A stretch of 35,132 nt of DNA from CAZJJZ01 sp964546505 (GCA_964546505.1 CAZJJZ010000014.1:1-35132); one strand, 5' to 3'. Positions 22,134 to 32,105 are shown, counted from the first letter of the stretch. Notes: a model not told the origin generated them from the sequence alone. Numbers and translations are program-made.

Positions 22134-24668
22134 ATGGGCAAGCATTTAGTTATTGTGGAGTCTCCAGCCAAGGCCAAGACAATTGGCAAGTACCTGGGGA
22201 AAGACTTTAAAGTGGAGGCTTCAATAGGACATATTAGAGATTTACCTTCCAATGCTCAAGATGTTCCGGAAAAATATAAAAAAGAAAAATGGGCGCGATT
22301 AGGTGTAGACATTGAGAATGATTTCAAACCGTTTTACGTAGTGTCTGACACGAAAAAGAAGCAGGTGGAAAAGTTGAAGCAGGCCCTTAAAGGTGTTGAT
22401 GAACTATACCTGGCGACTGATGAGGACCGTGAAGGAGAAAGTATTTCTTGGCATTTGTTGGAAGTCTTAAAACCAAAGGTCAAAATCAAACGCCTGGTTT
22501 TTCATGAAATTACCAAAGAAGCGATTGAAAAGGCTTTGGAGAAACCACGTGAAGTGGATATGAATTTGGTACATGCTCAGGAAACCCGTCGTATTTTGGA
22601 TAGACTTTATGGTTATGAAGTTTCACCAGTTTTATGGCGAAAAATTGCGCCAAAATTGTCTGCCGGTAGAGTGCAATCAGTGGCAATTAGATTGGTAGTC
22701 GAAAGAGAGAAACAAAGAATGAAATTCGTACCGGCTACATATTTTGATTTGGCCGCTAAATTCAGCAAAAAAAGTGGAGAAAGTTTTTTGGCTGACTTAA
22801 AGGCGATCGGCGATAAAAAACTGGTAACAGGTAAAGACTTTGATCCGGAAACCGGAAAATTGAAAGGGAATAAAAAAGTGATGTTGGGCGAAGCGGAAGC
22901 CAAGGAATTGGCAGAAGCAGTACTGAAAAACACTTTTGCGGTTAGTAATTTAGAAACCAAGCCCTATAAAAGGACTCCCGAAGCCCCATTTACCACTTCA
23001 ACACTGCAACAGGAAGCGGCCAGAAAATTACGCTTCAGCGCCAAAAAAACCATGCAAGTAGCTCAAAAACTATATGAAAATGGTTTTATTACCTATATGA
23101 GAACCGATTCCACCAATTTGGCGGAAAGCGCGGTTAAAGAAGCGCGTAATTTGGCGGAAAAGCTCTACGGAGCAGAGTATTTGTCTCCCGCAGTAAAGGT
23201 GTATGCATCAAAAGTCAAAAATGCCCAGGAAGCTCATGAGGCTATTCGCCCCTCAGGCAATAAGTTTCGTTTGCCGGAAAATCTCAAAAGTGAATTGGAT
23301 GAAGATCAGTTAGCTCTTTACGATTTAATCTGGAAAAGAACTATCGCTTCACAGATGAAAGATGCCCAAATGGAAACCACCAGTGTGGAAATATCCGATG
23401 GTAAGCATATCTTTGGAGCGACTGGTAAACGGATTGTTTTTGCCGGCTTTTTGAAGGCATATGTTCAAGGTAGTGATGATCCTGAAGAAGAGTTGGAAGA
23501 TCAAGAAAAGTTGTTGCCGGAACTAGCTTTGCAGGAAGCTTTGAAAATTGAAAAAGTTGATCCCAAACTACATCAAACCAAGCCGATTGGCAGATATACT
23601 GAAGCGGCTTTGATTAAAGAATTAGAATCTCGTGGCATTGGTCGTCCCAGTACTTATGCGGCGATTATGGACACTATTGTGAGACGTGAATATGTCTTCA
23701 AACAGAGCAATACCCTGATACCTACTTTTGTTGCATTCGCCGTTGTAGGGTTGATGGAAAAATTTTTCAAGCACTTGGTCGATTACGAATTTACCGCCGA
23801 AATGGAACAAGATTTGGATGAAATTGCCAGTGGCAACAAATCCCCCACTCCCTATTTAAAAGCTTTTTACTATGGTGGAGCTGAACACGCTGGTTTACAG
23901 AGTTTGATTAATCAGGAAATTGACGCTCGTGAAGTTTGTACTTTTGAGCTTGGTAAATTGCAAGATGGTAAAATCGCCACCGTGCGCATCGGCAAATTTG
24001 GCCCTTTTTTGGAAGTGGACGGTAAAAGAGCCAGCTTAGCTGATGAAACCATTCCAGCTGATTTGAATGGAGAAAAAATTGAAGAATTGTTGAAGAATGC
24101 GGAGTCGTCTGGAGCTGCCGGGGCAGGCGAAAAGATAGGTGAGGATAGCATTTCTGGCTTACCAATATTCAAGAAAGTTGGTCGATTTGGACCATATCTG
24201 CAATTGGGTGAAAAGGGCGAAAAGAACTTTAAAATGAAGTCTATTCCTAAATTTGTGAATGCTGAAAATCTGGACTTGGCAACAGCTCAAAAAATAATCG
24301 AATTGCCTAAATCTTTGGGCAAAACCAAAGATGGCTCGGAAGTAATTTTGGACATCGGACCTTATGGTCCATACCTCAAACATGGAGGAAAAAATAAAGC
24401 GATTCCTAATGGTTTTGATGTACTGAACTTGACTTTGGAAGATGCTGAAAAGGTGCTTAGTGCTGCTGCGACTGGTGGAGCGAGAGGTAAGGCAGGAGCG
24501 GCACCTGGAGCCAATATTTTGAAGGATTTCGGCGAAGGAATGGTTTTGAAAATTGGCCGCTACGGACCCTACATTACTGATGGCAAAAAAAACGCAGCAC
24601 TACCAAAGGGCGTTAATCAACACGACTTAACTGCAGAAAAAGCTAAAGAAATTTTGGCGAATAAATAG
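22134..24668 (+). CDS. topA: DNA topoisomerase I
   Basis: Type IA topoisomerase that relaxes negative supercoils. The Toprim part has E9 (IVESPAKAKTIGKYLG) and TDEDREGE with D96 and D98; the catalytic tyrosine is Y321 in FITYMRTDSTNL. The 844-aa protein ends in repeated C-terminal modules (GKFGPFLEV, GRFGPYLQL, GPYGPYLKH, GRYGPYITDG) instead of the four-cysteine zinc fingers of the E. coli enzyme; no zinc-binding cysteine set is present. Last repeats are separated by an Ala/Gly-rich linker. A GC-rich hairpin follows the stop. Confidence 0.97.
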   Translation: MGKHLVIVESPAKAKTIGKYLGKDFKVEASIGHIRDLPSNAQDVPEKYKKEKWARLGVDIENDFKPFYVVSDTKKKQVEKLKQALKGVDELYLATDEDREGESISWHLLEVLKPKVKIKRLVFHEITKEAIEKALEKPREVDMNLVHAQETRRILDRLYGYEVSPVLWRKIAPKLSAGRVQSVAIRLVVEREKQRMKFVPATYFDLAAKFSKKSGESFLADLKAIGDKKLVTGKDFDPETGKLKGNKKVMLGEAEAKELAEAVLKNTFAVSNLETKPYKRTPEAPFTTSTLQQEAARKLRFSAKKTMQVAQKLYENGFITYMRTDSTNLAESAVKEARNLAEKLYGAEYLSPAVKVYASKVKNAQEAHEAIRPSGNKFRLPENLKSELDEDQLALYDLIWKRTIASQMKDAQMETTSVEISDGKHIFGATGKRIVFAGFLKAYVQGSDDPEEELEDQEKLLPELALQEALKIEKVDPKLHQTKPIGRYTEAALIKELESRGIGRPSTYAAIMDTIVRREYVFKQSNTLIPTFVAFAVVGLMEKFFKHLVDYEFTAEMEQDLDEIASGNKSPTPYLKAFYYGGAEHAGLQSLINQEIDAREVCTFELGKLQDGKIATVRIGKFGPFLEVDGKRASLADETIPADLNGEKIEELLKNAESSGAAGAGEKIGEDSISGLPIFKKVGRFGPYLQLGEKGEKNFKMKSIPKFVNAENLDLATAQKIIELPKSLGKTKDGSEVILDIGPYGPYLKHGGKNKAIPNGFDVLNLTLEDAEKVLSAAATGGARGKAGAAPGANILKDFGEGMVLKIGRYGPYITDGKKNAALPKGVNQHDLTAEKAKEILANK

Positions 24669-24671
24669 CGG

Positions 24672-24703
24672 AACACCACCCGCGCCTAGGCACGGGTGGT
24701 GTT
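24672..24703 (+). terminator. Bidirectional hairpin between topA and the reverse gene
   Basis: AACACCACCCG and CGGGTGGTGTT form a perfect 11-bp stem whose 10-base loop contains the palindrome GCCTAGGC. It lies three bases after the topA stop and can serve both convergent genes. There is no T-run on either side. Confidence 0.65.
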
Positions 24704-24730
24704 GTAGCTTCACGTGGCCCTGAACCTTCA

Positions 24731-25222
24731 CTACCAACCCATCGTTTGAATGGTGTGTGGTTTGGCGATGGTCGTGGGCACGAGCTTTTCGTCCTCTTCT
24801 GCCAGACGGACATTGAGGTGTCCGGGGCTGGTCGAGGTGAAGTAAAATTTCGCCGAGCCGCTCCCGAGATAGGCTTGGACGACTGCCTGATATTCCCCAC
24901 CGGGCTTGAGTTCAGACTTCGCGACGGCGAAAGGGTCAAAACCCAGACTACTGCCCCAAACTTGGAATTCGAAGCCTACCTTCACCACAAAAGGATGAGT
25001 GGAGGTGATTAGGAAGTTTTGCATCCCCAGCGGTTTTGGACCAGCTTGGTAATGAAAAAAAACAGTGTTTGCAGAAATTGCGAACTCCTTTTCCTGGTGA
25101 AATTTCTTTTGGAACTCACCAATCAGCCAGGCGTTCAGCAAGAGCGAGGCTAGCAGTGCCACCGCAACACAAATGAAAACTATCCACATACCACGTCCTT
25201 GTTTTGAACGAACTTTGCTCAT
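24731..25222 (-). CDS. GC-rich gene: membrane-anchored protein, 163 aa
   Basis: An N-terminal signal anchor (MWIVFICVAVALLASLLLNAW) is followed by an outward beta-rich domain of about 125 residues (KVGFEFQVWG, LNVRLAEEDEKL); the function is unknown. I prefer the ATG at 25222 over that at 25234, because the -10 box lies so close to the first ATG that transcription should begin just after it, leaving a leader of only about six bases. Base use is GC-richer than topA or the nitroreductase beside it. Confidence 0.7.
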   Translation of the reverse strand: MSKVRSKQGRGMWIVFICVAVALLASLLLNAWLIGEFQKKFHQEKEFAISANTVFFHYQAGPKPLGMQNFLITSTHPFVVKVGFEFQVWGSSLGFDPFAVAKSELKPGGEYQAVVQAYLGSGSAKFYFTSTSPGHLNVRLAEEDEKLVPTTIAKPHTIQTMGW

Positions 25223-25235
25223 GAAGCCTAGCATT

Positions 25236-25263
25236 GTTATACACCTTTTCGACTTTCTGTCAA
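25236..25263 (-). promoter_or_regulatory. Near-consensus promoter of the reverse GC-rich gene
   Basis: On the minus strand TTGACA (25263-25258) and TATAAC (25241-25236) are 16 bases apart. This is the best sigma-70 match in the window. Transcription would begin near 25228, which decides the start codon of the gene. Confidence 0.7.
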
Positions 25264-25332
25264 TTCCCTGCTTGAGATTGCAAATTGTTTGTAAAAGATC
25301 TATTTTTTAAAAAGTATTTTAAAAATAAAATT

Positions 25333-25946
25333 ATGACAATTTTAGATTATGCAAAATGGCGTTTCGCTTGTAAGCATTTTGACACCAGTAAAAAAATTGG
25401 CGAAGAGGTGTTAATGGAATTACTAAATACCACTCAGTTAAGTCCAAGTTCCTTTGGTTTGCAGGCCTGGAAAATGGTTGTGATTAGGCAATCGCCATTG
25501 CGTCAAGAATTAGCCCCAGTTTGCTGGAATCAACCTCAGATTACCGAGGCCGAATACTTGATTGCCTTTTGCGCGGATACAAATATTTTGGGTGAAGACG
25601 GCATTCTGGCCAAATATATTCAAAAATACTCTGCAGATACAGGAAAAACACCAGATCAACTGGCCGGTTTCAAAGCGGTCATTAATGACTTTCTGGTCAA
25701 ACAGACAGCTGATCAGAGATTGAATTGGCTGCAGAGACAATTATATTTACCAGCCATGACTTTAATGCTAGCGGCAGCAGAAAAAGGAGTTGATACTTGC
25801 CCAATGGAAGGCTTCGACAGCAATGGCTTCGCAAAGATTCTAAATTTACCAGAAAATCTGGTACCGACTGTATTGGTAGCAATGGGATTTAGAAATATGG
25901 AGGCACCACCAAAGTCACGCTTTGACTTGAAGGATGTTGTGATTAA
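25333..25946 (+). CDS. Nitroreductase-family protein, 3' end in a gap
   Basis: An FMN-dependent NAD(P)H oxidoreductase of the NfsB/NfnB type: YAKWRFACKHFD, then LSPSSFGLQAWKMVVI (FMN-binding region), MEGFD and PTVLVAMGFR. I chose the ATG at 25333, as the earlier TTG (25285) would add a poor, Lys/Phe-rich extension. The frame is clear up to DVVI at 25945, where a 21-base N gap (25947-25967) begins; family members end one to three residues later, so the stop is probably inside the gap. It converges on the wall-hydrolase gene, whose end lies in the same gap. Confidence 0.88.
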
Positions 25947-25967
25947 NNNNNNNNNNNNNNNNNNNNN

Positions 25968-27353
25968 TGCACGTAGGAGGTAAACTCCTCTAGGACTTGC
26001 GAAATTAACTTCATTTTCTACCGGACAACGTTGATCTGAGCTATTGTTGACGGAATATTTTTCCCCAGTCATGATGCCTATATGCCTATGGCCGGGCATG
26101 ATATGACCATTCACCTCTCGTGATGGCAATCTTCCCCAAATCACTACATCTCCAGGTTTTGCCGGTCTTGATGCCTTGGTCCATCCCTGTCGCAAGAGCG
26201 CTGACTCTACACCATCTACATTCAAAATGGTTTTTGGCAATATACCTGCGTCACGCAAGATTGTGGACACCACTTGTGCACAAGCCAAATTACCACCATT
26301 AACTTCTGGTCCACGAAATTTAGTAGAACCTAAATAAGACCTGGCAATTTTAACTACCGGAGGAAGTTCTGCGATTTCTTCTTTAGCGATTTCTTCTTTG
26401 GTGATTTCTTCTTTTGCTTGAGGTGCGGGGGCGCCGCCCGCCTGGTGAGAGCTTCGATCATATTCCTCAGAATAGGTCGGAAGATTCTCACTAGATGGAG
26501 TTACTCTGGGCGGCGGCGCCTGTTTGGCATCAATGGCATGGCCCTTGATAATTGACACTATTAGTCCAGCCAATGCTCCAAAATCAAGCTCTCCTCGCTT
26601 AAATTTCTCAAAATCCTCTTGATTGATCAACCCACCGCTTATTCGATGAAGTAAACTCTCAAACAAATCAGTAGATCCACTCAAGCTTTTCCCCTCTTGT
26701 TGGGCTTGATTGGCGGCCGCCCCGGTAATTACTGAAGCCAAACTGGCTTGGAGTGCGTTAATTATTTCTGCCAAAGAGTTTTTACTGGTTGAGCTGCCCA
26801 GACTTGGATTATTGGCCGCTTCAATTGGATCACTTTTCAAGACTTCTATTTGAAAACCACTACGCACATATGCCAAGGTACCATCTGGTGTCACGTAAGC
26901 TGTTTGGCCATTTTGTTGCGTTCTTTTGGCCTCCTTGAACAATACTTGGCCCTGCGCATCGGTAATACGCACAGACAAAACATTTGGTGGCAATAAATCA
27001 CTCAAATCCAAATAAAATTCAGCCAGTTCATTTTGCTTGAAGTTAACTGCGAACTGGAGTTTGGAATTATCGCTGTTCATCCTCTTCAGAAACATTCCTG
27101 CCAGGTAAACGTGCCTTTGCTGAGGATCTTTGGCTAATTCCGCGGCAGATAGGCCTGCTGTTTTTAAAGCTCCCAAATCCCCATGGTCGGCAAATCGTAA
27201 AAAATCCGCTTCCAGTTTTTCTTTGGTCTGCTCATCCAGACTTTCCATTCTGCGCAAAAACGCACTCTGGTCCAAGACACCAGAATTACCTTCTTTTGCC
27301 TTGTTTATGCTATTGGATTGTTCTAATCTTTTCAAATCTGCTGTTTCTGGCAT
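25968..27353 (-). CDS. Large cell-wall hydrolase-like protein, 3' end in a gap
   Basis: The protein has about 460 residues before the gap. The C-terminal 130 residues resemble a cysteine peptidase/CHAP or NlpC/P60-type domain: NLACAQVVSTILRDAGI with the candidate nucleophile cysteine, GDVVIWG and HRHIGIMTG with the candidate histidine, then VNNSS. Before it are a Gln/Ala-rich helical part and an IAKEEIAKEEIA-type repeat near 26350-26400. No signal peptide is seen. The last readable residues are LLRA; the stop lies in the 25947-25967 gap. It could cut peptidoglycan in its own or another cell. A short forward promoter region separates it from sufC. Confidence 0.75.
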
Positions 27354-27363
27354 AGATTGATGA

Positions 27364-27392
27364 TTGATTTATCGACTTATTCTCATTAGTAT
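27364..27392 (+). promoter_or_regulatory. Promoter of the suf operon
   Basis: TTGATT (27364-27369) and TAGTAT (27387-27392) are 17 bases apart; the start would be near 27399, 17 bases before sufC. I see no IscR- or SufR-like operator. Confidence 0.45.
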
Positions 27393-27415
27393 AGCATACT
27401 CAGTAATTTTTCTAA

Positions 27416-28165
27416 ATGAAATCAGGTTTAATTATCAAAGACTTGGGGGTGGGGGTAAGTGATTCGACCATCATCCAAAAACTAAATTTGCAAATCCATC
27501 CTGGAGAAGTGCATGCCATTATGGGTCCAAATGGTAGCGGAAAAAGTACACTCTGTAATGCTTTAATGGGGCATCCCAAATATCAGGTAAAAGGAGAAAT
27601 ATGGCTAGCGGATCAGGAGGTTTCCGGCTGGACTGCTGATAAGCGCGCTCAAGCAGGAATGTTTTTGGGTTTTCAGTATCCACAAGAAGTTTCCGGTATA
27701 ACTTTTGGGAATTTTTTACGGCAGGCGGTAAATAAAAAAGCCGAGGTAACGGGCAAAAATTTTTCCTTATCAGAATATCACAAAATTGCCAGTGAGTTGG
27801 TGCAGAGATTGAAATTGCCTCGAAAGTTCGTGGGTAGAGGTGTAAACGAAGGCTTTTCCGGCGGTGAGAAAAAACGAGCAGAAATAGTTCAAATGCTTGC
27901 TCTAAAGCCAAAATTTGTCTTTTTGGACGAGATTGATTCAGGACTGGATTTGGACGGTTTGCAGGAAGTTGCCAATGGCATTAATGAAGCCAAAAAGGAA
28001 TTTAATCCGGGTGTTTTACTGATTACTCATTATCAAAGGCTGTTACATCATGTGCGGGCTGATTTTGTACATGTAATGGTCCAAGGGAATATTGTCGAAA
28101 GTGGAGGTATGGAAATAGTTGAAAGACTGGAAAAAGAAGGTTATCAAAAGTATTTTAACAACTGA
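27416..28165 (+). CDS. sufC: SufC, Fe-S cluster assembly ATPase
   Basis: ABC-type ATPase that drives the SufBCD scaffold. Walker A GPNGSGKST is at 37-45, the signature FSGGEKKR starts at 147, and Walker B ends in DE at 171-172 (FVFLDEIDSGLDLD). It is a cytoplasmic, 249-aa protein of normal size. It opens a six-gene operon: its TGA stop overlaps the ATG of sufB (TGATG). No Shine-Dalgarno sequence is visible. Confidence 0.97.
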   Translation: MKSGLIIKDLGVGVSDSTIIQKLNLQIHPGEVHAIMGPNGSGKSTLCNALMGHPKYQVKGEIWLADQEVSGWTADKRAQAGMFLGFQYPQEVSGITFGNFLRQAVNKKAEVTGKNFSLSEYHKIASELVQRLKLPRKFVGRGVNEGFSGGEKKRAEIVQMLALKPKFVFLDEIDSGLDLDGLQEVANGINEAKKEFNPGVLLITHYQRLLHHVRADFVHVMVQGNIVESGGMEIVERLEKEGYQKYFNN

Positions 28166-29564
28166 TGAAAAGAGAGAAAATTTTACAGACAGTAGATCAA
28201 AAGAAGGCAAGTTATGGCTTTGTGACTGACGATGCCCCTAAATTCAAATTACCCAAAGGTTTAAGTGAGGAAACGGTCAGAAAAATTTCCGAGCAAAAAA
28301 AAGAACCGACTTGGATGCTGGAGATGAGGTTGAAGGCTCTGAGTGTGTTTGCTTCAAAACCGATGCCGGATTGGGGCGGCGACTTGAGTGGTATTAATTT
28401 TGATGAAATTCATTACTACGTGAGCCCTTCCGAGGCCAATAAACATACATGGGAAGAGGTGCCCGATGAGATTAAAAATACTTTTGACAGGTTGGGTATA
28501 CCGGAAGCGGAAAGGAAGTTTCTGGCTGGAGTGGGCGCGCAATTCGAATCGGAAATGGTCTATCATAACTTACATCAATCATTGACTGATAAGGGGGTGA
28601 TTTTTGAAGGGACAGATCAGGCCCTGCAAAAATATCCTGATATTTTTCGTCAGTATTTTGGTACTGTTATCCCCACTAATGATAATAAATTCGCGGCTTT
28701 AAATACGGCGGTCTGGAGTGGCGGTAGTTTTATCTACATACCTAAAGGAGTCAAGGTGGAATTGCCTTTACAAGCTTACTTTCGTATCAATTCAGAGTTT
28801 ATGGGTCAATTCTGATTATTGCTGATGAAGGTAGTGAGGTGCACTATATTGAGGGTTGTACGGCGCCGACCTATTCATCAAATTCTTTACATTCGGCCGT
28901 CGTGGAAATCATTTGTCTGAAGGGAGCCAAAGTGCAGTATACCACTATTCAAAACTGGTCAAATAATGTTTACAATTTAGTTACTAAAAGAGCGCGATGC
29001 GAAGCTCAAGCCAACATGTTTTGGCTGGATTGTAACCTGGGTTCTAAAGTGACGATGAAGTATCCGGCGGTTTATCTGATGGGGCGCGGCGCTAAAGCAG
29101 AAATACAGAGTGTCGCCTATGCCGGGGCGGGACAACATCAAGATGCTGGTGCAAAAGTCATACACGCCGCGCCAGACACTACTTCTACAATTTCCTCTCG
29201 CTCAATCAGTAAAGACGGAGGTAGAACATCTTATCGAGGATTGGTTTTGGTGACGCCAAGTGCTCAAAATGCGAAAGTCCATGTTGCTTGTGAAGCTTTA
29301 CTGTTGGATCAAGATTCGCGCTCAGATACATATCCAACCATGAAAATTCAAAATAACAGTGCTAATGTCGCTCATGAAGCAGCGGTCACCAAAATTTCCG
29401 AAGAGCACATGTTTTATTTGATGAGTAGAGGTCTTAGTCAGCTGGAAGCAGCTACTTTATTGGTAAATGGCTTTATCGATCCGATTGTCAAAGCATTACC
29501 GATGGAATATGCCGTAGAAATGAATCGCCTCATTGAAATGGAAATGGAGGGAGCAATAGGTTAA
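28165..29564 (+). CDS. sufB: SufB, Fe-S scaffold, frameshifted as assembled
   Basis: SufB is the core scaffold on which Fe-S clusters form. The first frame (28165-28815) carries the N-terminal two fifths to EFMGQF and then hits TGA. The second frame resumes at 28812 as LIIADEGSEVHYIEGCTAPTYSSNS and runs to 29564. SufB proteins usually read MGQFERTLIIADEGS, so about ten bases (F/E/R/T codons) are missing near 28811; putting them back joins both parts into about 470 aa, the family length. All later motifs, including the C-terminal SRGLSQ and EAATLLVNGF, are present. It is either a sequencing/assembly deletion or a recent mutation; loss of SufB would be expected to harm the cell. Confidence 0.9.
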
Positions 29565-29568
29565 AAAT

Positions 29569-30201
29569 ATGAATAATTTTTTCACTCAACAATCAGCAGC
29601 ACTACAATGGCCAGAGCTAGCCGGAGATATTGTAATCAACAGCAATTGTCAGTTGACAGTTAGCGCTATGAAGAATTTAAACGTGCAGATCACCGAAGGT
29701 GCGGCTGTAGAAATTATCTGTTATCAAAGCAGAGCCATACAACCCAGTCAGTTGAACTTTCGTTTAGAAGGAACACATTCAAGTTTGAAACTCTATTGTT
29801 TAACAGAAATCAGCGGGCAACACAAAGTTGAACAAGTTGTCAAAGTCGAGCACTTAGCACCGGCAACAGAATCTGAACTCTTTTTTTATTCTTTGATCGA
29901 TCAACAAGCTGAACAAGTTTTGGATTCAGTAATTGAAATCGAGAAAGGATATGTCAATTCCAGTACCAATTTTCAACATCAGGTGATTTTGTTGAGTGAA
30001 ACAGCAAAAATCAATTCGACTCCCCGATTGCAGATAGAAGAAAAAGATGTAAAAGCCAGTCATGGCGTGGGAATTGGGCAACTTGATGAAGAAAAGATTT
30101 TTTATCTACAAACACGAGGATTTTCAGAAAAACAAGCCAGAGACTTGATTAAAGAAGGTTTTTTAACTAAGTTTTGGGAAAGAGTAAAATTTTTGGAATA
30201 A
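29569..30201 (+). CDS. sufD: Short SufD-like scaffold partner
   Basis: SufD pairs with SufB in the SufBC2D complex. This protein is 210 aa, about half the usual length: it keeps the SufBD beta-helix and the C-terminal SHGVGIGQLDEEKIFYLQTR-type motif with the helical tail, but lacks most of the N-terminal domain. Like other short SufD forms in reduced genomes it may be complete. GGAGGGAGC lies at the end of sufB, about 17 bases ahead of the ATG. Its TAA overlaps the sufS start (TAATG). Confidence 0.85.
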   Translation: MNNFFTQQSAALQWPELAGDIVINSNCQLTVSAMKNLNVQITEGAAVEIICYQSRAIQPSQLNFRLEGTHSSLKLYCLTEISGQHKVEQVVKVEHLAPATESELFFYSLIDQQAEQVLDSVIEIEKGYVNSSTNFQHQVILLSETAKINSTPRLQIEEKDVKASHGVGIGQLDEEKIFYLQTRGFSEKQARDLIKEGFLTKFWERVKFLE

Positions 30202-31409
30202 TGACGCAAACTAATTACAAATCCTGGTTTCCTTTACTAATCAATCAGCCCAATCTGGTATATTTGGATAGTGCTGCTACATGCCAAAAACCGCGACAGG
30301 TTGTGGAAGCGATAACAGAGGCTTATAGCAAAACCAATGCACCTATTCAACGTGGTGTGTATAAGTTGGCAGAGTCTGCCACAGAGAAATACGAGGCTGT
30401 GAGAGCCAGAGTGGCACGTAAAATTGGAGCCAGCCCAGATGAGATTGTTTTTGCCAAGAGCGCAACAGAAGCTTTCAATACTATTGCTCAGGGTTTGAAA
30501 GCTTTACTAAAACCAGGTGACGCGATTATCCTGTCCGAATTGGAACATCACGCCAATTTTTTACCATGGCTGAAGTTAGCAGAAGAAAAAAACTTAGAAA
30601 TACGCATTTGGAAAGTTCAAGATCATACTGGTGAATTGACCAACTTGGAAAACTTACTGGATGAGAAGGTAAAAGTACTGGCGATTACCAGACTTTCCAA
30701 CACTTTGGGAAACTATACGCCATTGGCCAAAATAGTCTCATTAGCACATCAAAACAACACCCTTGTGGTGGTGGACGCAGTGCAAAGTTTTGCTGCTGAA
30801 GGTTTTGAGATCGCCAAAATACCGGCTGATTTTGTGGTTGCTTCGGGACATAAAATTTTCGCTGGAAATGGCTCGGGATTTTGGTATGGCAGAAAGGAAT
30901 TATTAGAAACCATGCAACCTTTGCTTTGGGGCGGGGGCATGATTAAAAATCTTACTACCAACTGGCAGATTGAAACCTTGGAGTCTCCCGGTAAATTTGA
31001 GGCTGGCTCACCTGATTATGCCGCAGTTTGTGGACTTGACGCCGCGCTGAATTTTTTGGAGTCCTTACCTGCAAATGCTATTACGGAACATCAACAAAAA
31101 CTGAGGTCAGAAGTTGTGGCGCGGATAAGTAAATTAAAGGGAGTTGAACTGTTTGGACCTCTCGACAGTGAGCAAGCTGGTGGTATTTTATCTTTCAAAA
31201 TCAAGGGGGTTCATGACCACGATATAGCAAGCATCTTAGCTCAAAATGAGGTGTGTATCAGGGCAGGTCAACATTGTACTTTTCCCTTAATGCGTCGACT
31301 GGGTATCAGTTCTACCAGTAGAATCAGCTTGCAAATTTATAATTCCCTAGAGGACATCGAAAGATTGCTAACAGCCTTACAAAACGTTTATCGAATTTTT
31401 CAAATTTAA
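30201..31409 (+). CDS. sufS: SufS, cysteine desulfurase
   Basis: A PLP enzyme that takes sulfur from cysteine for Fe-S assembly. From the ATG at 30201 (TAATG overlap with sufD; a frame extension to 30174 would lie inside sufD) it has 402 aa. PLP lysine K218 (ASGHKIF), D192 (VDAVQS), EHHAN near 115-119 and catalytic C359 in RAGQHCTFPLM are all present, the last marking the group II (SufS) type. The gene is fused by overlap to sufU. Confidence 0.96.
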   Translation: MTQTNYKSWFPLLINQPNLVYLDSAATCQKPRQVVEAITEAYSKTNAPIQRGVYKLAESATEKYEAVRARVARKIGASPDEIVFAKSATEAFNTIAQGLKALLKPGDAIILSELEHHANFLPWLKLAEEKNLEIRIWKVQDHTGELTNLENLLDEKVKVLAITRLSNTLGNYTPLAKIVSLAHQNNTLVVVDAVQSFAAEGFEIAKIPADFVVASGHKIFAGNGSGFWYGRKELLETMQPLLWGGGMIKNLTTNWQIETLESPGKFEAGSPDYAAVCGLDAALNFLESLPANAITEHQQKLRSEVVARISKLKGVELFGPLDSEQAGGILSFKIKGVHDHDIASILAQNEVCIRAGQHCTFPLMRRLGISSTSRISLQIYNSLEDIERLLTALQNVYRIFQI

Positions 31410-31807
31410 TGAATTTATACGGAGAAATAATTTTGGATCACTTCAAAAATCCACACCATTACGGTTTGTTGGAAAATGCTGACTTGCAATTGGAAGACCA
31501 CAATCCGATGTGTGGAGATAAATTGACTTTGAGTCTGAAAATTACCGGCGAAGGAGCAGATGCCAAAGTTGATCAAGTAGGGTTTGAAGGAAGTGGCTGC
31601 GCGATCAGCATGGCATCCGCCTCTATTTTAACCGATGAAATTGTGGGAAAAAGTGTATTGGAAATTCGAGATATTGCACCAGAAAATGTTTATGAATGGC
31701 TGGGAGTGGAGATTTCCCCAGCTCGTGTGAAATGCGCTTTATTAGCCGTTTCTTGCCTAAAAAAAATGATTATCAATTATCTTAATGACGGAAAAACTTT
31801 ATCATAA
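31409..31807 (+). CDS. sufU: SufU/IscU-type Fe-S scaffold or sulfur acceptor
   Basis: A 132-aa protein with the metal/sulfur-binding set C35, D37 (NPMCGD), C64 (GSGCAIS) and C109 (ARVKCALL). In Gram-positive SUF systems SufU accepts sulfur from SufS. The stretch between C64 and C109 is short, without the roughly 20-residue insertion of Bacillus SufU, so it is IscU-like in length but SufU-like in context. It overlaps sufS by TAATG and the next gene by 23 bases. Confidence 0.93.
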   Translation: MNLYGEIILDHFKNPHHYGLLENADLQLEDHNPMCGDKLTLSLKITGEGADAKVDQVGFEGSGCAISMASASILTDEIVGKSVLEIRDIAPENVYEWLGVEISPARVKCALLAVSCLKKMIINYLNDGKTLS

Positions 31808-32105
31808 AGCAAAATTGTTAGAGATTCTCAATCAAGTGATTGATCCCGAGACTGGTGTTGGAATTACTGATATGGGCTTGATTTATGATGTTTCTGAAGA
31901 AAACGGTAAAGTGACTGTGGAAATGACCTTAACTTCACTTACCTGCCCCGCCGGTCCACAAATCACCAGTGAAGCCAGTGCTACTTTGCGCATACAACCT
32001 GGAATCAAAGAGGTGGAAATCAAAATGGTATGGGAACCAGCCTGGACACCGGCAATGATGTCACCCGATATTCGGGAAATGCTCTTTGGTGATAGAGAGT
32101 TTTGA
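31785..32105 (+). CDS. sufT: SufT-like MIP18/DUF59 protein
   Basis: The 106-aa protein matches the MIP18 (DUF59) family: DPETGVGITDMGLIYDV and a TSLTCPAGPQI segment with the conserved cysteine. SufT helps Fe-S maturation or transfer in other bacteria. It overlaps sufU by 23 bases and closes the operon; no clear terminator is seen before the NYN gene 37 bases on. Confidence 0.9.
   Translation: MTEKLYHKAKLLEILNQVIDPETGVGITDMGLIYDVSEENGKVTVEMTLTSLTCPAGPQITSEASATLRIQPGIKEVEIKMVWEPAWTPAMMSPDIREMLFGDREF

Noticed and set aside
28801..28840. TGA in sufB read as an amino acid (code 25)
   Set aside because: The frame after the TGA does not continue SufB; the homologous sequence is in another frame, and TGA is a true stop elsewhere, as at the end of sufC.
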